Below, one piece after another: positions 48,557-56,859 of a DNA stretch of 64,000 nucleotides; position 1 is the first letter of the stretch, and every line of letters starts with the position of its first letter. The translations under genes and the position numbers were made by a program. The stretch comes from JAEWWD01 sp964440115. GTDB lineage: Bacteria > Bacillota > Clostridia > Christensenellales > CAG-138. The stretch lies in contig CAYTPV010000005.1 in the NCBI GenBank assembly GCA_964440115.1, positions 62,001 through 126,000 on the forward strand, in the 5' to 3' direction. A model generated the notes under the pieces. It did not search any database, had not been told where the DNA came from, and was given only the letters and a program-made list of their open reading frames with translations.

Positions 48557-49759
48557 ATGATAAACGTAGAACAAGCCATAGACCTGCTCACAGCAGCCAC
48601 GCCCCAACTCACGCAAACCGAGGAGGTTCCCCTGCTCGATGCGCTCGGCCGCGTGCTTGCCGACGATGCAGTTTCCCCCATCGGCGTGCCGCGCTTCCCC
48701 AAGGCCGCTATGGATGGCTATGCGCTCAAATCTGCCGATAGCATTGGCGCGTCCCGCGAACACCCCGTCACGCTGCGCGTGGTCTGCGAAATCGACGCGG
48801 GCGACTGGAAGCCCTGCGACTGCGCGCCCTTTACCGCCGCCCGCATTATGACGGGCGGGGCCATCCCACTGGGCTATGATTGCGTCATCAAACAGGAAGA
48901 TACCGACTGCGGCGAAAAAGACGTCGCCCTCTATAAACTCCTCTCGCCGGGGGAAAATTACATCCCCGCCGAAGAAGATATCCGACTTGGCCAACTCGTG
49001 ATCCCGCGCCGCACGCGCCTCACGCCGGAGCATATCGGCGTGCTCGCCAGCATGGGATTTTCGCGCGTTCGCCTGCTGCGACCGCTGCGCGTAGGGTTTA
49101 TCGCCACCGGCAGCGAGCTTGCGCAACCCGGTTCTGCGCTTTTGCCCGCGCAGGTGTACGACAGCAACAGTTATGTCATCGCTTCTTACCTCAAAGCGGC
49201 GGGCGTGGAACTATCCTTCTTCGAAATCTGTCCGGATGAGCCCGCGCGCTTCGAAGCCCTTATCCGTGCGTGCATAGATAATACGGACGTCATCCTCACC
49301 ACGGGCGGGGTATCCGTGGGCAGGCGGGATTTTGTGGAATCGTCTCTCAAATCGCTGGGTGCTGAACTTCTATTCTCGCGCGTGCGTATGAAGCCGGGCA
49401 CGCCGGTTTTGGCGGCTTCCTACTGTGGCAAGCCCATCCTATGCTTATCGGGCAGTCCGTTTGCTGCTGTGGTGAATTTCCACGTATTCTTCTGGCCGCT
49501 GCTCGCGCACGCGACTGTCTGTGCGTCCTATCTCTGGCGGCGGGGCAGTTTTGTGTTGCGCGAAGGAGCTATGAAGCCGAGCGGGCTTAGGCGGTTCGTC
49601 CGCGCGCGCTTGGGGCAGGATGGCGTGTATCTCTACACCGCCAGCCATGGCGCGTCGGTGCTCTCCAGTCTGCCGGGCTTTAATTGCATGATCGATCAGG
49701 CTGCGGGGGTTGCGCTCTCAGCCGGGGATGTCGTGGATGTGTTGTGGCCGGAAGGATAG
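48557..49759 (+). CDS. moeA: Molybdopterin molybdenumtransferase MoeA
   Basis: A 400-residue enzyme that inserts molybdate into adenylated molybdopterin. Family blocks run in order: PKAAMDGYAL near residue 50, ARIMTGGAIPLGYDCVIKQED (about 95-115), RRTRLTPEHIGVLASMG, GSELAQPG, YDSNSYVIASYLKAAG, the catalytic TTGGVSVGRRDFVESSL and KPGTPVLA, and LSGSPFAAVVNF. The C-terminal domain IV is present. The ATG at 48557 follows GAGGG by five bases; an in-frame TTG at 48542 is less likely. It serves the formate dehydrogenase encoded just upstream; two repeats separate them, so a separate promoter is possible. moaA and related genes are not in the window. Confidence 0.93.
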   Translation: MINVEQAIDLLTAATPQLTQTEEVPLLDALGRVLADDAVSPIGVPRFPKAAMDGYALKSADSIGASREHPVTLRVVCEIDAGDWKPCDCAPFTAARIMTGGAIPLGYDCVIKQEDTDCGEKDVALYKLLSPGENYIPAEEDIRLGQLVIPRRTRLTPEHIGVLASMGFSRVRLLRPLRVGFIATGSELAQPGSALLPAQVYDSNSYVIASYLKAAGVELSFFEICPDEPARFEALIRACIDNTDVILTTGGVSVGRRDFVESSLKSLGAELLFSRVRMKPGTPVLAASYCGKPILCLSGSPFAAVVNFHVFFWPLLAHATVCASYLWRRGSFVLREGAMKPSGLRRFVRARLGQDGVYLYTASHGASVLSSLPGFNCMIDQAAGVALSAGDVVDVLWPEG

Positions 49760-49778
49760 AGTAGGATGAAATGAAAAA

Positions 49779-49860
49779 CGGGGGCTTCACCCCCGTACCC
49801 CCACTTAGGGGCGTAACGCCCCTAAGAACCCATAACACAGCGACTTTGTCGCTGTGGGGG
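49779..49860 (+). repeat. Family A triple-hairpin repeat, copy A4
   Basis: CGGGGGC-ttc-ACCCCCG, linker TACCCCCAC, TTAGGGGCG-taa-CGCCCCTAA, junction GAACCCATAACA, CAGCGAC-ttt-GTCGCTG, TGGGGG. All three stems differ in sequence from A1 but are fully paired, which is compensatory change. It ends two bases from the stop of the ATPase-S24 gene. Confidence 0.8.
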
Positions 49861-49861
49861 A

Positions 49862-52645
49862 CTACTTAATTTCTTGTTCTATTCCAATTACTTCACCATA
49901 CAGCATCATATCATCACTAGAAATTTTAATTGGTTTATATGCTGGGTTGATTGAAATTAGGTAAGCGCCGCTTTCGTTTTGAGCAAGCTTCTTGCAGTAG
50001 ATATTTCCATTGTAGTAAAATGCTCCAGTTTTACCTTCGTCCAGATTTTCGCACTTTTTAATTAAAACGATACTTCCGTCTCTAATATCAGGTTCCATAC
50101 TATCACCCGATACTCGTAATGCAAAATCACAATCCATGTTATCTGTTGGTAAGTCATCTGAAGGAATTCTTCCATCAAAGATATCAATACCTGTACCAGC
50201 CGAAATTCTGAGGTCGAAAAGTGGAATAGTTCTTTTTTTGCTTTTAATTTCCGCTGTTCTTGGCGCGCTTTCCCTAATTTCAAAAGAAGTATTATTAGGA
50301 ATCAAATTGCGCCACGATTTAATATTCTCGATAGCATGAGGAATGACTCCAAGGTATGCAATTATATGCGAGGGATTTAATATGTACATGAAACATAAAA
50401 TATCTTTTGATGTGCGTTGTTTTTCAGCCTCGGATATAAAATTATAAAAGCTTGCATCATCGTGGAGGTTGTAAATTTGTTCCTCAAAGTGGCTTTCATT
50501 ATGGAGAACAAGTCTGTACATTAAGTTTTCAAAGTAAATAGAATGTTCTCCTAATGCCCCTAAGACATTGGCATTACATGAAACATCATTAATGTTTTTT
50601 CGGTATGTAAAAGTAGAAAAGGCTTCTAAAACCCGTCGCATGGTATTCCCAATGTTTATATTATTCATAGGATTTTCAGCATAAGCATAAACGGCTTTTA
50701 ACAACTCTGCATACTCACTACGTGATTTTAAAAATCTAGTAAGCTTTCCTTGTGAAAGCTCTAGCCATGAGAAGTTTGTGTTGCAAACTTTGGCTTCCCC
50801 TTTAGTGGATTGGCATATTTCGTCCATTGCCTTCTGCAAATCAAATATCGTCGAAAGATCATGAGATAATAGTATTACTTTACTTATATTATTGCCGGTG
50901 ATTATTTTGCTAATCTGATAACGTAAGAATGATAAAATACCTACTTTATTCTCAAAATCAAAACTTGATATAGGATCATCAATTACAACAAGTTGTTCAC
51001 GCTTATACAATTTAGTTATTTCTTGATTCTGCATAATTTGCGTGAAGAAATAGCATAATGCAATAATATTGCGTTCACCTAGAGAAACATTCTTAGGTCG
51101 GACATCTTGTCCGTTAGATTTCAAATAGTATTTATCATTTCTAAGTTCAATAGAAAGTCGTCCATGAGTAAAAAATACATAATCCAAAGCATTGTTGATG
51201 CTTCCAATTGCTAATCCTATATTGGTTTTTTTCTGTCGCAATTCCTTCAAGTGTGCAGATATTTTGGAAACTTTTTCATTCTGAGTGCTCCAAGCATCCT
51301 TGGCTTTTTTCTCTGCCTTTACTTGATTTAAATAATCTTTATATACAGAAACGGTTTTGAGATGAGAAATTAGTTTGTTTATATTAAGTAATTCGTTTTG
51401 TATAGCTTTACTTCTTCTTGCAATATCATTAAATTCCTTTCGTCTAGTTTCTAGCTCTGCAAGTAATTGATTTGTCTGTACGATTGACATTTCTAAACCC
51501 AAGTGCTCAACGATTTTCGGAGTATATATATTCTTACGCTTCATCTCAATTAAAGATTGATATTGAGCAATTTTATCGTTACATTGATTAACAGAAATAG
51601 TGATTTTGTTTGCTAATTCTGAATTAAGAGAATCATATTGAGCTGAATTAAATGTAATATTCGAAAACGAAACGGAAAGCAATTCCTCTTTATGCATGTC
51701 TACATCTTTATTTAGTACACGATTAATACTATTAATAAGCTCTTGTTTGTATTTTTCATTTGTTGGCTGATAACAATATGGACATATCGTCGTTTGCGGA
51801 TTACTAAAATCCACGCGAGCAGCTTCAATATCAGCTTGTCGACCGTTACGTACAACAGATAGAATTACCTTTTCTCTCTCGGTTAGAATAGGCTGTTCTA
51901 TTTGTTTAGCCAATAATACGCATATTGTTTGATCTATATTTTTCGGTATCGGTACTTGTTTGATTTCATCAGGAAAAGCTATTGAAGGGTCTGAAATCTT
52001 TGAAAGCAGTTGCTTGGTTTGTTCAAATTTAGCTTCCAGTTCAGATAATGATGATGTTGTTGTGAGAGTACATATCTCACTTATTACATCATCTGTAACA
52101 GAAGAATTTCGGCGCAAATTTTTTATTTGGGAGTCAACTTCTGCCCATCCACCTGGCTGTTTTAATGCGCTTTTTATACGTTCCCAGTGGTAAGAAGGAG
52201 ATGCCGGATTATTAGATTTACTATATTCTTCGTAGGATTCTCGGCGTTTTCCTAAAATACTATTTTCTTCAGCCTCTAATTGTTCATATGTTTCTATTTC
52301 AGCCTGAAGATCAACTTGACCGCCAAGTAATACAATAGCTCCCAATCCATCATCATCGATTTTCACATTTCTATCAGTGTAATTCTCATTAAATACAAAG
52401 ATGTTTTCAGCAGGTCTGTCTAATAATATTGGATTACCATTATCATCTGAAAATGAGGCTTTTATATCTGAAACACTATTTTCAGCGGTCATAGAATGGA
52501 TGCCTTCTGAAATGGTACTTTTTCCACTTCCGTTTTTCCCATATATAATGCAAATACGGTCAGCTGCTTCTTGAAAGAACTTAAAATTAGTAGGTGAATT
52601 AAAGCATCTGCCTTGAATAGATACACCTTTAATTGTTTCTATCAT
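49862..52645 (-). CDS. SMC/RloC-like AAA ATPase fused to a LexA-type S24 peptidase (putative defence protein)
   Basis: A 927-residue protein. Walker A GKNGSGKST is at 36-44; a coiled coil with a CPYC hook (Cys288/Cys291) separates the ATPase halves; the signature SLGER (521-525), Walker B VVIDDP (553-558) and switch His595 complete an AAA_13-type ABC ATPase. Residues 665-725 hold an R-x3-E (Arg670, Glu674) and His715/His719, reminiscent of the PrrC/RloC anticodon-nuclease triad. The last ~120 residues are an S24 domain: SAGTG with Ala816-Gly817 as in LexA self-cleavage, SGDSMEP with Ser849, and Lys885. The gene is strongly AT-rich against its surroundings. GGGGGA supports ATG 52645 over the TTG five codons upstream. 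Function is inferred. Confidence 0.85.
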   Translation of the reverse strand: MIETIKGVSIQGRCFNSPTNFKFFQEAADRICIIYGKNGSGKSTISEGIHSMTAENSVSDIKASFSDDNGNPILLDRPAENIFVFNENYTDRNVKIDDDGLGAIVLLGGQVDLQAEIETYEQLEAEENSILGKRRESYEEYSKSNNPASPSYHWERIKSALKQPGGWAEVDSQIKNLRRNSSVTDDVISEICTLTTTSSLSELEAKFEQTKQLLSKISDPSIAFPDEIKQVPIPKNIDQTICVLLAKQIEQPILTEREKVILSVVRNGRQADIEAARVDFSNPQTTICPYCYQPTNEKYKQELINSINRVLNKDVDMHKEELLSVSFSNITFNSAQYDSLNSELANKITISVNQCNDKIAQYQSLIEMKRKNIYTPKIVEHLGLEMSIVQTNQLLAELETRRKEFNDIARRSKAIQNELLNINKLISHLKTVSVYKDYLNQVKAEKKAKDAWSTQNEKVSKISAHLKELRQKKTNIGLAIGSINNALDYVFFTHGRLSIELRNDKYYLKSNGQDVRPKNVSLGERNIIALCYFFTQIMQNQEITKLYKREQLVVIDDPISSFDFENKVGILSFLRYQISKIITGNNISKVILLSHDLSTIFDLQKAMDEICQSTKGEAKVCNTNFSWLELSQGKLTRFLKSRSEYAELLKAVYAYAENPMNNINIGNTMRRVLEAFSTFTYRKNINDVSCNANVLGALGEHSIYFENLMYRLVLHNESHFEEQIYNLHDDASFYNFISEAEKQRTSKDILCFMYILNPSHIIAYLGVIPHAIENIKSWRNLIPNNTSFEIRESAPRTAEIKSKKRTIPLFDLRISAGTGIDIFDGRIPSDDLPTDNMDCDFALRVSGDSMEPDIRDGSIVLIKKCENLDEGKTGAFYYNGNIYCKKLAQNESGAYLISINPAYKPIKISSDDMMLYGEVIGIEQEIK

Positions 52646-52791
52646 CTTTATGTCCCCCAAACATTAGCATGAGATCGATATTAGCGCTATATATTTTTGA
52701 CCTTCTATAATTCTCTATATTATGACAATATATCTTGTAATTGCTATTATATACCGCTACTAAATTATTGAATAGCCTGATGTAATTAAAT
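52646..52791 (-). promoter_or_regulatory. AT-rich upstream region of the ATPase-S24 gene with a putative promoter
   Basis: Minus strand TATAAT (52746-52751) lies about 100 bases before the ATG; its -35 is poor. No GAAC-N4-GTTC LexA box was found here, so SOS control at the transcriptional level is not supported. The sequence has the same AT-rich character as the gene and looks like part of one insert. Confidence 0.4.
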
Positions 52792-52813
52792 AAAAAAGGG
52801 CGCATACGCGCCC
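52792..52813 (-). terminator. Terminator of the alkylation-repair gene
   Basis: On the minus strand GGGCGC-gtat-GCGCCC is followed by TTTTTTATTT, 30 bases after the stop at 52843. It separates the repair gene from the AT-rich ATPase gene downstream. Confidence 0.88.
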
Positions 52814-52842
52814 CCTTAAGACAATCTAAAACGCTTTCCCCC

Positions 52843-53550
52843 TCAACACCTCACGGCCTTTCGCTTAAACCCGACTCTCCCTTTGTCCTTTGCCGTTTGG
52901 ATGGCATCTTTCGCCGAGGATAGCGCGCAGGCCCCTTTTGGAGAGGAGATCGTGACCTCGCCCATTTCTTCGGCGGTTTTCATGGCTTCCTCGTGTAACG
53001 GCAGATACGATACGCCCACCGCGATCACAAAATTGTTCATGGCGTAGCGCACGTGGTCGGGTTCTGTGTGGATAGCGGATGCCGCCCGGTGAAGCAGCGC
53101 GCGTATCTTCTCCTTGTCAAACGCGCTGTCGGGTTTAAAGCCCAACAGCCATTCATAGCACGCCCAGCCCGCCGATTTGTATAGTTCTTTTTCGCTGTCC
53201 ATCCAGCGGTCGGCCACGCTTTGGGCGCAGTCGGCTTCCGCAAGCGTGACGGCGACTACAAAATCCGAAAGCATGGGGAAGTAGGCACTTTCCATCCAGC
53301 GATCAAAATCCGCTTCCGTCATGGCCTCAGGGTCTGCAATCATGCCGGCGAAATACATCGCGTCATAGTTGCCGGTGGCGTAAAGCTGCTCCGCGAGCGC
53401 CTGATCCTTTTTGATCTTCTTCAACAGCGGCTTCATCGCGCCCGTCGCCACCCCGTAAAGCGGTTCCTGCGCGCCCCTGCCGATGTATTGTTTTTTGATG
53501 CGTTCGTTTCCCAGCGCTTCCAATTCGAACATCACTTCAACAAGCGTCAT
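52843..53550 (-). CDS. DNA alkylation repair (AlkD-like HEAT) protein
   Basis: A 235-residue protein of alpha-helical HEAT-like repeats, resembling the DNA alkylation repair family (N-terminal YGVATGAMKPLLKKIKKD, then AGMIADPEAMTEADFDRW and SEKELYKSAGWACYEWLLG). In AlkD such folds flip out and excise alkylated purines, but the catalytic Trp/Asp set is not readily matched here, so it may be a divergent, non-glycosylase relative. GGAAAG precedes the ATG at 53550; a GTG nine bases upstream is an alternative. It lies between a GGDEF gene and its own terminator. A second, more canonical AlkD lies at 57335-58015. Confidence 0.72.
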   Translation of the reverse strand: MTLVEVMFELEALGNERIKKQYIGRGAQEPLYGVATGAMKPLLKKIKKDQALAEQLYATGNYDAMYFAGMIADPEAMTEADFDRWMESAYFPMLSDFVVAVTLAEADCAQSVADRWMDSEKELYKSAGWACYEWLLGFKPDSAFDKEKIRALLHRAASAIHTEPDHVRYAMNNFVIAVGVSYLPLHEEAMKTAEEMGEVTISSPKGACALSSAKDAIQTAKDKGRVGFKRKAVRC

Positions 53551-53605
53551 GGCTGTCACTTTCCGTTCTTTCTGATATGTCTTTATAGTGCGCCGGTAAA
53601 ACCTT

Positions 53606-54886
53606 CTAGCATGCGTTTACGCCGATTGTTTCGACATCTGAGGATTCAGCCGTCTCCAATGGCGCAACACAGTTTCGCCCGCCGTTCTTGGCGATGTAAA
53701 GCGCCTTATCCGCCGCGTTGATAATGCCGCCGATCTCCTTCGCGCTCGTGATGGTGCCGGTAAATGTGCCCAGACTGACGGTAAGGTTGGGACTTATGCA
53801 GGAACTCTTGTTAAGAATTTCAAGCTGCAATACATTTCTTCTGATGCTCTCGGCGATCTCGCAAATACGTTCGCGGCTCATGTAAAAGGCAGCAAAAAGA
53901 AACTCCTCGCCGCCCCAGCGGACTGCAATCTGCTCGGCGCTCTCCAGCATGTTTTTGATCTGCTGCGCAACCGCAATCAGTGCCGTATCTCCCTTTTCAT
54001 GCCCGTAGCAGTCGTTGTACTGCTTGAAATAATCGATGTCCATCATGATCATGGATACGGTCGACCCATCGGGATTGTTTTGCACCATTTGGTCGATAAA
54101 CTCGCGGAAGCCCCTGCGATTGGAAAGCCCGGTCAGTTCATCCACCAGCGCCAACTTTTTGAGCTGCGCGTTGGCAAAGGCCAGTTTCTCGTTCACGAGC
54201 CTGTTTTCCTGCATCTCTTTTTCCAGCAGGGTATTCGATTTTTTCATGAGCGCTCTATTCACATAGTTGTCGCAGTAGATGTGGTAACTGATTCTCGAAG
54301 CCGCCCACGAGATTACCATAAATACTGCCGAGTTCACGTAATGACCAATAAGAACATCGCTTGAATGCTGAAAGAAAGGCAGACCGATTGCAAGAGTACC
54401 GTATGAAACGAGATACGGAATAAGCATCGGCTTTTTATCCATCAGATAGAGTATGGAGCAAATCACCATATTGACCATAAAAGCCGTGGTATGTCCGTAT
54501 AATCTCTGATCCATCAGGGTAATGACGCCGCCCCATACCATAATCACAGTGACATAGAGCACAATCAGGGTATGCATGGTACGCATGCGTATTGTCTTCC
54601 CTTTTAGATAGCGTTCAATCAGGAGCAGATACGACAGGTTGATGGCAATCATGAAGAGATACATGACCAGATAGGAATAAAAGGAAAATGTTTGACTCAC
54701 TTGAAGCAGCAAAGTGATGATATCAGCCAACACAAATATCGCCTCTATGGCGATGATGAGTATGGCCAGGTTTTTTCCTCTTCGGATATTCTGGAGTATC
54801 AAATCATCCCTGAATGCATCGCTGTCCAAATATCTTTTTCTGATATCTGCCGGTATATCAGTTCTGAGCACATACGGCGTTTTCAT
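53606..54886 (-). CDS. Membrane diguanylate cyclase (GGDEF)
   Basis: A 426-residue signalling enzyme. The first ~200 residues hold about six membrane segments with no recognised sensor domain; a short coiled stretch (about 210-245, NTLLEKEMQENRLVNEKLA) leads to a GGDEF domain with GGEEF at 325-329, DELTGLSNRRGF at its start, and DIDYFKQYND. An intact GGEEF supports c-di-GMP synthesis. The product-inhibition RxxD site is not seen in the expected place (SAEQIAVRW precedes GGEEF). Upstream on the other strand lies a methyltransferase gene; the shared 274-base gap should carry both promoters. The signal sensed is unknown. Confidence 0.88.
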   Translation of the reverse strand: MKTPYVLRTDIPADIRKRYLDSDAFRDDLILQNIRRGKNLAILIIAIEAIFVLADIITLLLQVSQTFSFYSYLVMYLFMIAINLSYLLLIERYLKGKTIRMRTMHTLIVLYVTVIMVWGGVITLMDQRLYGHTTAFMVNMVICSILYLMDKKPMLIPYLVSYGTLAIGLPFFQHSSDVLIGHYVNSAVFMVISWAASRISYHIYCDNYVNRALMKKSNTLLEKEMQENRLVNEKLAFANAQLKKLALVDELTGLSNRRGFREFIDQMVQNNPDGSTVSMIMMDIDYFKQYNDCYGHEKGDTALIAVAQQIKNMLESAEQIAVRWGGEEFLFAAFYMSRERICEIAESIRRNVLQLEILNKSSCISPNLTVSLGTFTGTITSAKEIGGIINAADKALYIAKNGGRNCVAPLETAESSDVETIGVNAC

Positions 54887-55058
54887 CTATCGCAGTTTTT
54901 TCCTTGCTGGTTCACTCACGGTCGTTCAGTGCAGTAATGTATGAAGCTAACCATCCTGTTTTGCGGCCCGAATTGGTATACGATGCGCAAAAGGGATGAA
55001 CACGTTTTCATAATCGGCTATTCGAATTTTTCTCAATAAAAAGCCTTTGACTGTTACA

Positions 55059-55087
55059 TCGTCATTCTGCTTGTAAAGGTTTATAAT
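55059..55087 (+). promoter_or_regulatory. Promoter of the SAM methyltransferase gene
   Basis: TCGTCA (55059-55064), 17-base spacer, TATAAT (55082-55087), 73 bases before the ATG. The rest of 54887-55160 holds no clear feature. Confidence 0.6.
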
Positions 55088-55160
55088 AAATAAATAATTT
55101 TTCAGATTTTTTACCCGGCGGATATCAGCAAAGGCGAAAAAACTTACCACGGGAGGCAGT

Positions 55161-55763
55161 ATGGAAACAAACGATATCTGGGCGCAGATGGCGTCCCGCT
55201 ACGATACACAGAACAGAGTAAATTCGGCCAATATCATCGCGCAGGCGGTGCGGCAGGCGCTTTCGGATACACAGGGCAAAACCGCCATGGATTTCGGCTG
55301 CGGCACCGGCCTTGTCGGGTTGGGTCTGATCGATTTGTTTTCATCCATGCTGTTCGTGGATGCCTCGCCGGAGATGATCAAAGAGGTGCAGCAGAAGATC
55401 GAACACGGGCAGACTGAAAATGCCACGGTGCTGTGCGCCGATTTTTTGGCCGATCCGCCCCGCGCGCCTGTGGCCGATTGCATCATTACGGCGCAGGTGC
55501 TGCTGCATATTCCGGATACACGCCTTGTTCTACAGCGCCTGTATGACGCGCTCTATGACGGCGGGCGGCTCATCGCGGTGGATTTTGATAAAAACGACGC
55601 TGTGCCATCCGATCAGGTGCACAACGGCTTTGACCAGAACGAGCTGATCGAAATGGCGAAGGAGATCGGCTTTTCGAATGCATCCGCACACACGTTTTAT
55701 CGCGGGGAAAAGCTGTTCATGGGGCAGGATGCATCCATGTTTCTGTTGAACGCGCAAAAATAA
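55161..55763 (+). CDS. Class I SAM-dependent methyltransferase
   Basis: A 200-residue soluble enzyme of the UbiE/Methyltransf_11 type. The SAM-binding DFGCGTGLVGLGL is at about residues 44-56, the acidic loop LFVDASPEMIKEV follows, and CADFLADPP and ITAQVLLHIPD mark the next motifs. The substrate is unknown; the family includes enzymes acting on small molecules. GGGAGG lies before the ATG. It is flanked by minus-strand genes on both sides, so it is a single-gene unit from the promoter at 55059-55087. Confidence 0.85.
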   Translation: METNDIWAQMASRYDTQNRVNSANIIAQAVRQALSDTQGKTAMDFGCGTGLVGLGLIDLFSSMLFVDASPEMIKEVQQKIEHGQTENATVLCADFLADPPRAPVADCIITAQVLLHIPDTRLVLQRLYDALYDGGRLIAVDFDKNDAVPSDQVHNGFDQNELIEMAKEIGFSNASAHTFYRGEKLFMGQDASMFLLNAQK

Positions 55764-55816
55764 CGGCCTTTAACCCTGTGACCGAGCGGCGGGATAGGGC
55801 AAAGCGGTAAAAAGGG

Positions 55817-56281
55817 TCACGCCGCCAATATCTTCTCCAGCGCGGCCTTCCATGCGGGGTTGTGGATTTTCAGTTTGTAGTGTGTTGCGGGCACATCCCC
55901 GGGCGAAAAATCTGCAAGCAGAAATTCCTCGCCGTAGGCTTCCAAACGAAACAGCACATTGCCATCGGGCTTTTCCACAGTGATGAGGTACCGATCTGTA
56001 TCCGTATACGGAACGATTTGGGATAGTATTTTTGTGAATTTCGTGCTTTTGAAAAGGTCGATGAGCATATCCGTCTGCGCTTCCCCGCAGTCTGCCGTTT
56101 GCACGATCTCGGATTTTTCCGATGTCTCGCGTGATTTTACGATACGTACGACGTTGCCCTCGCGCAGCTGTGCAAGCTCATTGCTCAGCGTATCGCCTGA
56201 AACGGAGAAATAACATACCAGCAGGGCGACTGCGGCCGCCGAGAGCGCCAACACAAGCAGCGCGATCTTTTTGTTCCTCAT
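55817..56281 (-). CDS. Membrane-anchored or secreted protein of unknown function
   Basis: A 154-residue protein I do not recognise. One N-terminal hydrophobic segment (MRNKKIALLVLALSAAAVALLVCYF) acts as signal or anchor; the outer part shows a simple alpha/beta pattern (VVRIVKSRETSEKSEIVQTAD...DTDRYLITVEKPDGNVLFRLE) reminiscent of small clostridial lipoprotein-like sensors. A Cys lies in the hydrophobic stretch but without a clear lipobox. GGAGG is four bases before the ATG. It lies convergent with the methyltransferase gene and downstream of a flavodoxin gene. Confidence 0.6.
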   Translation of the reverse strand: MRNKKIALLVLALSAAAVALLVCYFSVSGDTLSNELAQLREGNVVRIVKSRETSEKSEIVQTADCGEAQTDMLIDLFKSTKFTKILSQIVPYTDTDRYLITVEKPDGNVLFRLEAYGEEFLLADFSPGDVPATHYKLKIHNPAWKAALEKILAA

Positions 56282-56373
56282 TCATCCTCCGATTATTGTT
56301 TTGCATGCGATCTGTCCGGCATGAGCGGCAATCATGCACTCCATGTTTCTCATGCACGTGCAAAAGTAATCCG

Positions 56374-56790
56374 CTATCGCTGGTCTGCGATTTTACGCGA
56401 AAAATCCGCAGCCGCTTTTAAATCCGCGGCGTTGGGATGCGTAGCGGCTACGAACAGTATGCCGCCCCTGCATATAAACTCGTCCATCACCTGTACGCCT
56501 TTTTCCTTAAGTACGCGACGCACGCCGTCCTGCCGCTGTTTGCCGGAAGCGCAGCTTGTAACAAGCGCGGCCCGCCTTAGCGAGGGCATATCCAACTTCC
56601 GCACATAGTCCAGCAGATCCGGCATGTCTTTGCCGCCGTAAATCCCGCCCACCACAAAGAGCAGATCGGTATCCGGCAAGATCGGCGTATCCGCAATATT
56701 TGTGGCCTTTACAGTGAGTGCCGCGCCGATTGCTTCCGCCAGCTTTTTTGAGTGATTGGTTTTTGTTGCGTAAATGACGACGGGTTTCAT
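56374..56790 (-). CDS. Flavodoxin-like protein
   Basis: A 138-residue flavodoxin-fold protein. The N-terminal phosphate-binding loop reads YATKTNHSKKLAEAI (about 6-20), a variant of T-x-T-x-x-T; LLFVVGGIYGGKDMPDL (about 50-66) is the second loop. FMN-dependent electron transfer is the likely role. ATG 56790 is preferred: GGGGGA lies seven bases upstream, while the ATG two codons before it overlaps that site. It is followed by a small anchored protein gene and preceded by a gene for an immunity-like protein, with no clear operon partner. Confidence 0.8.
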   Translation of the reverse strand: MKPVVIYATKTNHSKKLAEAIGAALTVKATNIADTPILPDTDLLFVVGGIYGGKDMPDLLDYVRKLDMPSLRRAALVTSCASGKQRQDGVRRVLKEKGVQVMDEFICRGGILFVAATHPNAADLKAAADFSRKIADQR

Positions 56791-56859
56791 GCGCATTCCC
56801 CCTTTGCGTGATGCTTTTTTTGAATATGTATGGCACGGCACGCTGCCGCATGCGATCTA

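Noticed and set aside
49862..52645. Calling the ATPase-S24 protein a plain RloC anticodon nuclease
   Set aside because: The hook and ATPase fit, but the nuclease triad spacing is not convincing and the S24 tail is not part of described RloC proteins.
52646..52791. LexA (SOS) box upstream of the ATPase-S24 gene
   Set aside because: No GAAC-N4-GTTC or close variant was found on either strand; any SOS link would have to act through the S24 domain itself.
54947..55150. 67-codon minus-strand frame between the GGDEF and methyltransferase genes
   Set aside because: No ribosome site, overlaps the likely promoter region, no recognisable sequence.
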